From NCBI RefSeq assembly GCF_004027225.2, contig NC_044279.2:51174744-51238743 (forward strand): 64,000 nucleotides of DNA, in the 5' to 3' direction. Source of the DNA: Strigops habroptila (lineage: Eukaryota; Chordata; Aves; Psittaciformes; Psittacidae). The number at the start of each line of letters is the position of its first letter. Position 1 is the stretch's first letter. The notes under the pieces were generated by a model. It saw only the letters and a program-made list of their open reading frames with translations. It did no database searches and was not told the DNA's origin. Made by a program: the position numbers and the translations under genes. Of the stretch, positions 36,401 to 46,716 are shown piece after piece.

Positions 36401-39400
36401 CTGACTGTGTATCACCAGGTTTTACAGCTCCGGAATTGAGGTGAATTGCTTCATTTCTGTTTTCATGTTTAAAGGGCGAGCTGCCTGGAATGCTTCTGAG
36501 CTGAAGCACCTGTGCGGATATCCTATGGTTGAAGCACTTTGGTTTCTAATTTTGAGACGCTACCTGTTTAAAATGGATTTGCATATCTTGAGCAAATGAT
36601 AGAGATAATATCTCTTGAGCAAATTAAAGAGAAGCAGCAAAAGTGAATTTGGCAGACCTTTTCCGTTTCCAACTTTTTTTAGCCAGCTATTGCACTACAG
36701 GTTTGCCTGTCAACTGCTTCTGTAAGAGTCCCAGGTCTGATTCCCAGTGTCCAGCATGAGCACTACAATTCACACATAAGCTATGTAGCATTTACATTTT
36801 CAGTGGTTTAGCTTGTGCTGCAAAAATCTGTAACTTTTTGGGGGGCAGTTTTCCTGAAATTATTTAATGTACATACACAGTACACAGTGTGTGAGAGAAA
36901 GCTTTTAAAGCAATAAGCTTTGTTCCTTCAACGTTAAACCATTTGTTCTCAATGAGCTGGTACCACAACAAATGTTAGGGCCATTTGCAACTGAGACGTG
37001 TTCTGCGTGTGCTTTCATAAACGGGACATGCTGGGTTAATTCAAAGTCCAGCTTTCCCCATGCTGAAAGTTTTGGCTGTGCCCTGGAGTCCCTATTCCCG
37101 GCACCCAGAGTCAGGTATCAGCTGGTACCAGGTACCCAGCTCAGTGCTGCCTGTACCAGTTACTGGGAGCGAGAGAAAGCCTGATCATTTGCTGAGCTGT
37201 TGCCAGGTGAATCCACCCTTTGGCAACCCCACACCTTATGCAGCTCATGAAATGCTGCTGCAGGGACCCCGCTGAAGCACGGCACATCACCTGTGCTGAC
37301 AACCACTGACTGAGTCAAGCTGCACCTCTGCTGTCCTCTTTCGGGGTGGCAGGGGCACCCCAGCTCCTCCCCCTGCCCTCACTGGCTTGGCCAGAGTGAG
37401 GACATCCCTGTGTGAGGTCCTGTGCCTCCCCTCCCAAGTTAGCGATGGGGTGATGATCACCTGCACCCCGCTGAGACCCTGTCAGCAGCTCCTTACCCTG
37501 GCAGCGGGGTGGGGGGTGGCTCCAGGAAGAAGCGCTGTCCTGGCAGAGGCAGGACAGCCTCTGGCTGCCCACCAGCTGGTACCCATCCTGGCACCAGTAC
37601 ACGAGCACCGAGCCCAGGGAGACGCCCGAGCCTCTGTCCACGTAGTAGAATCCATAGCGTGGTGGGGCAAGAGCCGTGCATGGTGCTGGGGAGAAGGGAG
37701 GACGTTAAGCGCAGGTGATGACAAAGCCCCTGCTGGTGATGCTCCTGAAAAGGCCTCTGGACCCTGTGTCACTCCTGCAGGTTCTGCAAGTCTCCAATTA
37801 TTTTTTTTCTTTTTTTTTTTCTTTTTTGTGTAATCCTAAAGGAAAGATGTGGGGAAGCCTAGTGGCTTTATCTGGAAAATAAGTCTTCTAGTTGCAGACT
37901 CTGCAATGTGAGCAGCTACTGAACAGAAGTAGGACTGGAAAGGTAGAGGATAGGGAGAGCGTGCAGAGAGCAACTCTTCGGAGGGGAAATAAGAGGAGAG
38001 GCGTTTTTTTAATACCCCAGTATTCTGGGAGAATACTGTTGGCTGGAACTCAAAGCAATGAAAATACTCTTCTATGCTATAGAAAGATACTTTTTGCATC
38101 CCAGCCTTAATTTTTTTCTTAATTTGTTACCCACAACTATTCAGAGCTACTCAGTTATCCTGCTTGGATCATCCTTTCTGCATTGCACCCTTTGCATGTT
38201 TAGTGCTTTGTTCCTGCTAGTATCTGGCAAGAGCCAGGGGTGATGCAGGCTCCAAAAGGGATGCCAGTCTGATTGCGTGCTTGCAAAAAATCCCTGAATA
38301 TACTAACACATGCCAAGAAAATGTCGATGAGTAGATTCTCATGTAACAAGTATCACAGGTACCACTATCCTGAATTAAAGGAAAATACTCTGATACGCTC
38401 TAGTTAAGCTAAGCTTAGAACTTGCAGGCAGAAATGTGCTTTACCTAGCTTAGAGGGAACTTCTGAGGGAAATTCTGAGTGCAGCAGTAAAGCTAATGTG
38501 AGAGAGAGGTTTGCTTTTGTTGAGTCGATGTAGGCTTCTCCTCTAGAGGGGCTGACGAGAAACAAACCAGGTTGAGTAAGATCAGACTTTCTCCAGGTCC
38601 AGTAATGCTGTTAACAGGTAGTGGAGATGTCTATATGAGTAAATTTAGCAATGCCAGGGAGGCTGCCCGGATGCTTGGATTGGATCTGTTGTTTGGTTAA
38701 ATTGTTTGACCCTGGGTAGCACCTTCCCCAACAATTCCCTGCTGTGATTTGGACATAGGGTGGTCAGGGACTGTTCCCAACAAGTGTTTTGGAAACACCA
38801 TGTAGTTCATAAAGGTTTAGGAAGGTGAAGGGTTCAATACGACGGCATGGGCTGCTCTGTGCCTCTGCAGGCACCGGGCAGGTGATCACCCCAGAGCAGC
38901 CCCAAGGCTGTGACCCATTTGCCGGGGAACAGTGTGTGCTCTGCTCTAGGAAGTGGATTAGGAAAAAATAATCACCCCGAGCACTTGTAGATTATTTGTG
39001 CTTTTAAAGAATCTCCATCCTCATTTTACCCAAGGGTCTCATCCCTTGGGGACAGGGATGTGTTCAGTGTGCCTATGCCCTGGGCAGGTAGCTGGTCTAT
39101 CAAGATACGTATAGAGGTTATTGTGGAGGAGGACTTTGCTCTCCAAGAAAGACAGCCAAGTGTTAAATTTTCTCCCTGTGCCTAGTGACTTCGACATGAC
39201 ACACCTCTCCCAGGTCACAAAAGCTGCTGTGGCCATGAGGACCACATAAAGCCCTGCAGCCCCCTCAGCATGCCTCCATGCCACCAGGGTAAGCACCATC
39301 ACACCATCATCAACATGTCACCGCACCTTCCACCCTGTCTCCCTGCATGGTGGGGCAGCCCAGCAGAGGGAGAGATGGGCGATCACTCGCTCAAGTACCT

Positions 39401-39576
39401 GAGGTGTTGCTGTGCAAGTAGGTCCCATTGGCAATGTCTCCGGACAGCCCCTTTCTGACGTGTCCTGCCCCTGGTGAGGCAGTCCTGGGTCCAGCAGCAT
39501 CACTCCAGGCAAAGCTCAGGTAGCTCCAGGGCAGCAGGCAAAGGGCGATGCATTTCCTAAGCCTTTGTCCCATCAT
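33195..39576 (-). CDS. SUSD3-like single sushi-domain membrane protein (4 exons, complete)
   Basis: Four exons on the minus strand, 39576-39399, 37685-37497, 34893-34758 and 33420-33195, join in phases 1, 1 and 2 to give 729 nt: 242 residues plus stop. Residues 1-25 form a signal peptide (MMGQRLRKCIALCLLPWSYL start, A at -3 in the Kozak context). N50 and N57 are glycosylation sequons. Residues 62-121 are one sushi/CCP domain with Cys62, 91, 105 and 121, conserved Trp114 and an extra Cys107. Residues ~134-157 are the transmembrane helix, followed by an Arg-rich stop-transfer segment and a ~75-residue Ser/Pro tail. The core GSVLVYWCQDGYQLVGSQ resembles SUSD3 (compare its G-T-V-L-M-F-R-C and Q-M-V-G-S). 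The function is unknown; SUSD3 itself is linked to oestrogen response and cell adhesion. IL15RA is a less likely relative. An extra exon between exons 3 and 4 cannot be excluded. Confidence 0.8.
33421..34757 (-). other. Intron 3 of the SUSD3-like gene
   Basis: GC-rich intron of about 1.3 kb. Long open frames on both strands here (for example + strand 33547-34251, 234 codons) look like a by-product of high GC content and show no domain I recognise. Confidence 0.65.
34690..34990. promoter_or_regulatory. CpG-rich block over exon 3 of the SUSD3-like gene
   Basis: CpG-dense, GC-rich segment by eye, unlike the AT-rich surroundings. It covers the transmembrane exon and could be an intragenic CpG island or an alternative promoter; no promoter motif is clear. 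Confidence 0.4.
34758..34893 (-). CDS. SUSD3-like gene, exon 3 (transmembrane helix)
   Basis: Acceptor CCCTCGCCCCGCAG, donor GGGAG|GTGAGT. The 136 bp enter in phase 1 and leave in phase 2. It encodes a short Pro/Gly stalk, then a hydrophobic run containing VAASLLSGAVILALSVSFAV, then CCWRDRARRSRG. The Cys pair next to the membrane and the Arg cluster fit a type I orientation. Confidence 0.8.
35170..35545 (+). repeat. Polypurine (GGGAAAA/GTGGAAAA-type) satellite
   Basis: About 375 bp of nearly pure A/G on the plus strand, in degenerate units such as GTGGGAAAGGGAAAA. Pyrimidines are few, mainly the T of GTG. Long Lys/Glu/Gly-rich open frames across it (35218-35545) are a by-product of the composition. 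Confidence 0.9.
35629..35795 (-). repeat. CR1 LINE 3' fragment
   Basis: Antisense CR1 3' end: GTGGTTTGGGTTGGAAGGGA, CTCATCTAGTCCCAGCCCCC, CCAGGTTGCTCCAAGCCCCG and CTGGGCAACCTGTGCCAG, just after an A15 run. Confidence 0.9.
37497..37685 (-). CDS. SUSD3-like gene, exon 2 (complete sushi/CCP domain)
   Basis: One 189-bp exon, phase 1 at both ends, which is typical of single-exon sushi modules. Acceptor CCTTCTCCCCAG, donor CCAGG|GTAAGG. The four-Cys pattern starts PCTALAPPRYGFYYVDRG, then VLVYWCQDGYQLVGSQ, then LSCLCQDSASSWS, and ends with PRCQ. Spacing and the Trp before the last Cys fit the fold; Cys107 is an extra, possibly unpaired cysteine. Confidence 0.88.
37686..39398 (-). other. Intron 1 of the SUSD3-like gene
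   Basis: About 1.7 kb. It holds a T/C-rich tract at about 37800-37827 close to the sushi exon, and nothing else that I recognise. Confidence 0.65.
39399..39576 (-). CDS. SUSD3-like gene, exon 1 (signal peptide and N-terminal stalk)
   Basis: Begins with tandem ATG codons in AAACCATGATGG context and ends ACCTCAG|GTACTT in phase 1. It encodes a short basic n-region, a hydrophobic core CIALCLLPWSYLSFAW and a stalk with sequons NGT and NTS. The tandem ATGs leave the exact start ambiguous by one residue. Confidence 0.75.
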
Positions 39577-42500
39577 GGTTTGGGGAAACGCAGCACCATC
39601 GGGTGCCTGGCCGTGCAGAATGCCTGCAGTTTCCCCTTTGCTTCTGAGCAGGAGTCAGCTGGGCTCTTAGGGCATTAAGCCTTGAGCAGCAAAGCTAGCA
39701 GCTGCTTTTCCCCCCAGGCTTGCCTCTGCTCTGTGTCGGCACAAACCTCTTCTCCTGGCACTGCCAGCCCTGCTCTGGCTGCTCAGCTGAGAAGCTCCGC
39801 AGACAAACCGGGTGTGGGAAAGCGAGTGAGAAGCAGCAAGCACTTGGGATCCATCTTTTACAGCTCTATCCTTTAGGGACTGGCTGTCACCATCTCCCCA
39901 TGTGCTGGAGCTGCACACTGGGCACCCTCCTCCTCTTCTACCTCCCAAAATCCACTCTCAAGCGCACTGCTGAGACCCTCCCATGCTCGTCTTCCCCCCC
40001 GCCAGAGCTTAGGGCTGATTTTCTGTAAACAGCAGTGGAGTGGGATATGAGCCGTGGGAATCAAAAAGGTTTCATAGCAGCAACTCTGCCAGCTTTGCCA
40101 CTGTGGGAACCACAGAGAAATCTGTTCTCTTTTTCCTTGGGGTTCCCTCTGTCCAGCATCTCTCTGCTTGTCACTTCAGGCCCTGATGTTTTATAATGTT
40201 TTATAGATAGAGGTGCCGTAGTAGCGTCCAGCTCTTGCCTCCTGGGTTGTAGATTGCTCTTACCTGCGCCTATCTGCCTAGTCCCTGTATGCACCCATGA
40301 AGAGGCAAGGTGCCCTATATTGCCCAAGCCCTTGAGACCAAGATTGTTTTGGAGCAGACAATGCCTCTGTGCCGAGGCCAGTCCACCAGCTGTGTGTCCA
40401 GCAGGGCTTTGTGGTGGGTTTTGGAGCATTCCCTCCTATGGCTATCTTCTCCTGTCCTTGCACTCCCTGGAGCTCCCTTCACCCTGTGGGCCTCCTTTAC
40501 CCTGCTAAAGTCAGAGGCAGCTCAACAGTGCTCCAGCCCTCCTTGCACTTGCAGAAATGTTTCTTGTCACCTTCATGGGCCTTTGAACATGAGAATGCCT
40601 TAATCCTCTCTGTCTGTCTGTCTCTCAGACACTTCCCTTTTTGTTTTGGCTGTGCTGGTACCTCTCTGGGCTTCCCTTCAGGGGATTTACTTCTTTTCTC
40701 AGGAAAACCTGTTTCAACCTCCCATAACTCAGAATGATCTTGCTCAGAAACTACTTTCATTTCTTCTCTTTCCTGGTTAATCCTTCTTAAATACTGAGAT
40801 TTCCTTGACTTCCCTTGGAGAGCGGGCCAAGGAGGGAGAGTCCTCCCCAGCTCAGTGAATATTGCTGTTGTTTTCCCTTCCCCTTCTGACTGCAGGGATT
40901 TTGCTGTTTGTTTGTGCAACGAAGGTAAGCTTTGAGGCAGACTGAACTGTGCGAGAGTGTGACACTGACAGCAAAGGGGCTGGCCTTCGGGCATGCCCAG
41001 GGTGCAAACGCAGTCATTATCTGTCAGCCAGGAGCTGAGGTGCAGGCAACCCTATGGGCACTGGGGATGCACCCATCTGGTTGCATGGGACCAACACTGA
41101 ACTGGCCCCCCTGCGGAGATGAGACTGGTGCCTATGTAACTTCTCCTGCTGGGGCCTCACCACTGCTCATGCCTGGAGGACAAGCAGAAGAGCCAAAGGC
41201 GGTGCCCTGTCCCCCTCCACACTGCTGCATGTGTCCCGATGCTAAATAGCTGTGGACCAAGCACGTGCTGCAAGTGTGGCCCTCAGCACGGGGCCATCGG
41301 CGGTTAAATCTCGTCACGTGTGTCGGGAAGTGAACGGGATCAGAAAAACCCTGGAGACACAATAACTGCGCTTGAGCTTGTGCTCAAAATGCTGAGTAGA
41401 TGACATGGATTATTCATTTGCTAATGCTCTTAAGAGCTTTTCCTGGGGCTGAGGGAGATGAAGGGGCTTATTATTGCAAAATCAATATCCTGCCAAGGTG
41501 GGATTTCAACGCTGTTTCCCACTCCCTGCTTTCTGGTGGTGGCTGTCTGCATAGACCTGGGGAGCCAGGCACTGAGCTGTGTGTGCAGGGGGTGACCACG
41601 GGCTCAGGAGAGGAGCATGTCCATGCCCCTGCTCAGCGAGCCCTTTCCTGGCGGGGAAGGCAAGGAGGAAGGGGTAGCTAGCGGGGGAGCTGGTATGGCC
41701 AAGGGGCTGCAGCTCTCCCAGCTCCAGGGTCTTGGCTGGCGGCTTCCACTTTCCCAGCAGATCACCTGTGAGTGCCTAGTCCCCATCCCTGTGCCCTGCT
41801 TCCCCTCGTGCTGATGCGCCTGGCCAGAGAAGGCAGCATCCCCCTTCCTTTGGCACAGGCAGCCGAGTAGCGGTGCATTGGCATAAACATGGGACCATGG
41901 CACTATAGAGATTCCTCCTTAAACCCTCTGCAGGTGTATTTTTCCACCCTGGCCAGGCCCACATCCTCATACCATGTCCTGGTTTTGGCACAGCCCTTGT
42001 CAGCTCTGCAGTTATTGTGCAGCTTTGACATCAAAAGCACAAAAGCACTTTTCTTACATTGTGTGATATGAGGATGTCTGCAGGAGAGTCTCTGGAGGAG
42101 CACAGATAGATGAACTGCAAGGGTAACCAGACAAGGCTACATGGTGCTCTACCTTGTCTTGCCAGAAAAGAGCCAGGGAACCTTGTGTTGCACCCAGCCG
42201 GGTGGGTGTTGGTGTCTGACTGCAGCCTGTGCAATTTCCCTGGGACACTTGCTGTTTCTTACATCGGGAACTGCTGACTGGAATGTAGATGTGTGCCTCA
42301 GTGCTCCAGTTGTCTTTATATCTCAGGTCCTTTGGAGGAGAAAAGGCAACCAAGAGATGTGGGAGGGGTAGGTGAAGTGCACAGGTAATTCTCTGTCTAG
42401 GTCTCTGTACTCAGTTTCTTGCTGTGCTGTAGAGATCCCGGTGCAAAAATAGAAAATTATTATCTCTGAATATTTAAGGGAATTTACTTTGGTCATGTTT

Positions 42501-45500
42501 ATTCCCTTGTTGCCTTTTAATCAAACATTCTTGCAGGTAAACTTTGTTGTACACCCCAAGTCCATTGTAGTGTGTTGCATTGGTTGCACTTAAACGAGGA
42601 GATCCTGTTTCTCATGGGAAGTAGTGTTTGTGCAGGCCAAGTCTAAAGCACTGGGCTCACCCAGGTCCACTTGTGAGCAGTGCAAAACTTCTCTCCAGAA
42701 GTCAAATTTCCACTACTGAACGCGCAAGTACTAATTTCAAGTCAGTGACCATGGATGAGCCTCTCTGCTTGCAGAAGGTTCTGCAGACAGAAGAACATAG
42801 AGTTATTTACTAAATTACTCATTGCAAGTCACTTGCTTAGCTCTCTTGCTAGTCCATCCTTCATGCAAGGCAACCAGGGCTAGCTCTTTGGAAGAACAAA
42901 CCACTCTCCAGAAGGATGATTCCAGGGTTTTTTGGTGCAAGGTCTCCATGTCATGCCTTTTCTATACTGCGCCTCTTTTATTTCATAGCCCTGAGTTCCC
43001 TCTAAAACCACCTTTCCCCAGCTCCAGTAACTGGGGCTCAGTGCCACAGGTTTGTAAGAGCACTGGGGATGAACCTGCCCTCCCAGCAAGGGCCTTGATG
43101 TGACTCACTGAGCGTGCGCCTCCCCGGGTTATGTGTGCACAGCCCCCCATGGAGGGACTCCTCTCACTCAACTTTAGACATCATCTGTGCCAGTCACTCT
43201 TGGTTGTTTCATAGTTCGGGTAAGAATAAGGACTTGCCTTATCCAGCCCATGTAGGACTCCAATTTCAAGATGCACTGGAAGTTTTAAGAGATGCTCCCT
43301 GAATGCAAAGGAAGCTCATGTAGCAGTGCCTGCACTGCAGATAGGTAAAGTCGCTTGCAGGACCCTCAGACACCAAACTTGCCTGTATCCATTGGCAGTG
43401 GATGAATACGCCAGTGTGTGCAGATTTGTCACTACCCAGATTTCTGGGGGATTGCACTTGCAGGCCCTTGCCACACTTATATCAACCACTAGGGCCTTGG
43501 AAGTTGGCATGCTGGTGTCACTCCAACCGCAATTAGGTGGTTGGTCATGGAGGCATGATCAGGGGCAGTTCAGGTTTGCATCTCAGGGTGGTGTTATAAG
43601 TTGATCCATTATGAAACATACCCAGGGAAAGACTTTGAGTTTCAGTGAGGAATATAGCATAAGAGAGAAAATGACCTCATCAGGAGAGTCAGGGTACAGA
43701 TGGACCAGGCTCTCCTTGTCATTACAGGAGACTTGGGGTCAAGTCTGAAGATTTGAACTTGGTCTCCCATGTCCCCAGCCTTTTCCTCAATTAGTTGCTT
43801 TTCACACTCAGTTGGCTGCTTCTGGCCCCGGTGGCATAAACTGAGACAGCCTTTACTGACATGAGCCGCTGGCCACGTAGCTTGACTGATAGCCAGAGAT
43901 ATGCCAGACACACAAGTCTAAAGGGAATCTGTATCCGGGGTGGGGGGTGGGGAAGCGTTATGTTTTCTGTCCTAACACATCATGAATAACTTGGATGGGA
44001 GGATACCTGCCTATTTATTCTTCAAAGCCATTCATACAATGATTAGCCTGTCATAAATAACCAGTAAATGACAATATTACCACTTAAACCTGCATCTTTG
44101 CTAATTGAATAATTCCTTCTCCTGAAAAATCTCATAGTTGGTAATTTATTGCCAATCCTCTTATATATACACAAATATACACATGTACATATGCATATGA
44201 TGTACACAGACATTTGCATGCACACAGAGACTTCCTACTTATTTTGCTTATTTCCGAAGACAGTATATTACAGGCAGGGGCATTTCACGTGGACTCCATA
44301 AAATTTCTACTTTGACATGTACATTGTGCTATTTCATAACCTCCTTCTAGATTCCAGATTATAGCATTAACCTTTTGTTGGCGAGAGGCTGGTACTGTTG
44401 AACTCTTCATTCCTAACAGGCGTGCTCTGATGTCCAGGCTTTTGGATACATAGGACTTATTTCCTGTGTTTTTCATGAAAACCCACAGTCTCTTGGTACT
44501 CTTATAGTGAAATTTTTGCACTGCAGACTTTCCCAGAATGGAAAAATTACTTTCTACCCAGCTTTTTTGAGAAAAGGGATTATTGTTATTACTGGCTTTT
44601 AATAACAATACAATGGTTTGGGGGTTTTTTTTTAGTTCATTGGTTTGGTTTGTCTTCTTATCTTCCTGTTCACTTAATGCTCTGGGCAGTTTCACATGCT
44701 AGTTTAGATGACACAGGCATTATTACGCACCTTCGCCTTTGGGTTGTTACGCAAGTTTATACAACCAAAGAGGAGAAACCCTGGTTACTGAATGCCTAGG
44801 TCTCATCTGATAACAAGGTTATGGCAGGTCTGAGGAGTCATTGAACGGATGCTGGCCTGAAATTAAGAGGTGGAGGACTTTTTTGATGTGTGGTCTCATA
44901 AAAGTCTGCTGAGAAGACAGACTAGCCCCAGAGGAATATTTTGCTGTGGCTTGACAAAAAAAATTCTGAGTGAGATTGTGAAGCACACAGGGTGGCTGAT
45001 TCATGCAGTGGAGTAGGGTTAGTGAAAGATATCAGAATAGACAGATTCAGATGGCTGCTTGGAGAACTGCGCTATATCCATCCAGAAATGCAAGCAGGAA
45101 TGTATCTTCAAAAAAGGAATGGAAAAATCCAGTACTCCTTTTCTTAGAGCCTTGCAATGGTGCATCCTCACTGGTATTGCCATCCTCACAAGTATTGCTT
45201 AATGGACACTGCCCATATATACAATCAGACCATAAATATACAGTGAAGCCCGACCATACAGTGCATTGGATAACAAAAGAAGAGTAAGTTTGTACAACAG
45301 GGTGGGGTGGTTGTGCTGCTCCCTCTGTGCTGGGAATTGGTAGAGTTGAGGGTGAAAGTGGTAGTTTGACTAGGAAAAGACTTCTCATTTAGAGCTTGCA
45401 GGAAGATAATAAGTGGTCTTGTGCCAAGATCATTGGGGCTGGAAATGCGCTTCCTGCACTTAAAAATACAGGGAGACTCCTGTATAATGGGACTTCAGAG

Positions 45501-46662
45501 AGTAGATCTGGCAAAACTGTGAACATCTGATCATTTTGATGCCTTAAAAATTAGCTGTCCAGCAGCTTATAGCTTCACTGATGGTGTTTAGGGCAACGTT
45601 GTCTCATCCTGTAATGTAGTCCTGGTCTGACATCTGAGAATACCAAAGCTCTACAGGAGAAACAGGGACCAGAGTTTATTTCAGTTGCACTGTTTCCTGT
45701 GCGGAAACCAGGAGATGTTCCCAATGGGTGGTCACTGAGTGTAGGCGATAGCATGCCTCTCTCCACAGGAGCTCTCTGCAGCTGGTCTGGGAAGTTCACT
45801 GCCTCAGGAAGCCATTAAATTAAACAGATACTTAATCTGAAGAGGCCCGGGCTGGGCTGGCTAGAACAGCTTGATGGAATATTAGCACCATTTGCTGCTT
45901 ATTAAGAGAACGGTAACTGTGCTTTGGGCCATCAATGATCACCATTCAGCTAGGTGAATGGAGATAATTGGATGACCTGAAGTAGTCCTTTTTCAATCTT
46001 TTGCCTTTTATACCTCCCTGGTGTCATGTTCTGATGATGTGATTGTTGGTTGCTGCCTTAAGTAGGTTCCCAGTAAAATCCTCATTCTTTTCATGTTGTA
46101 ATAGGATTATCATACAAGATGACGATGTTTGTACCTAAGCCAAAATACACAGTAGTTTACATGCAGAAAAAGTGAAACCATCTAGAAATTGAATTTTCTA
46201 AAGATCAGCACAAAGCTCTTCAAACAGGCCCAACCCAAACAGAAAATACGAGGTGCTGTTGAATCAATAATGAAGCAACAAGTTTCAAGGCTGTGCCAGG
46301 AAAACACAGAAATGTCTTTCCTCTCGCATCCTTACCTACGGAGAAAGGTTTTTCTGACATCAGTTACTGATTCACTCAGTCCAGGGAAGGGCTGCTTTCC
46401 AGTTTGGTTTGAATGCCGGTCCTCTAATCAGCTGGAGAAAAGGAGTCACTTATATAAGCCAAGGGAAAGGAAATGCTTCTGCAATACAGCTCACATGAAT
46501 AGCTAGGACTGAGCGCTGATTGACTGCTGAAGTCCAGCTTCTGCATCCTCTTATCCTGATTCTTTACGGCTGAGTTGACTGGGAGAAGTGGCAATTTAGG
46601 AGGCTTTCCTCTTCTTACCGGTCTTTCTTTTTCAAGGCAGTTGGTGAAAGCAAGTGGAAGGC
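39577..46662. other. Intergenic region between the divergent SUSD3-like and SLC23A4 genes
   Basis: About 7 kb containing the presumed promoters of both flanking genes. No clear TATA box or CpG island was identified. A CA/TA-rich simple repeat lies at 44160-44225. The longest open frame, 40497-40994 on the minus strand (165 codons), is not recognisable as any family. Confidence 0.65.
44160..44225. repeat. CA/TA-rich simple repeat
   Basis: Imperfect run of ATATACACA and ACATATGCATATG units. Confidence 0.6.
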
Positions 46663-46716
46663 ATGACCCCCTCCTCAGACAAAGAGCTCAACGGGCTAGA
46701 TAACCCCAGCTTCATG
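46663..46716 (+). CDS. SLC23A4: SLC23A4 exon 1 (start codon)
   Basis: ATG in GAAGGCATGA context (G at -3), 18 codons to TTCATG|GTGAGT in phase 0, encoding [18 protein letters not shown]. The N-terminal sequence is not conserved enough in the family to prove the start; the assignment rests on the ATG, the strong donor and the matching phase. Confidence 0.7.

Larger units (their letters stand above)
34894..37496 (-). other. Intron 2 of the SUSD3-like gene
   Basis: Contains the ~375-bp polypurine satellite (35170-35545), an A15 run (about 35587-35602) and an antisense CR1 end (35629-35795) one after another. The rest, 35800-37496, is unremarkable. Confidence 0.7.

Noticed and set aside
37315-37641. 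108-codon minus-strand frame starting at an internal ATG in the sushi exon
   Set aside because: The sushi domain in it is real, but the ATG is inside the exon (after the first conserved Cys) and the end reads through the donor at 37496; the spliced model explains it better.
40497-40994. 165-codon minus-strand frame with charged Lys/Glu-rich sequence
   Set aside because: Not recognised as any family; no splice partners found; intergenic. I also considered an old retroelement remnant, but no supporting motif is present.
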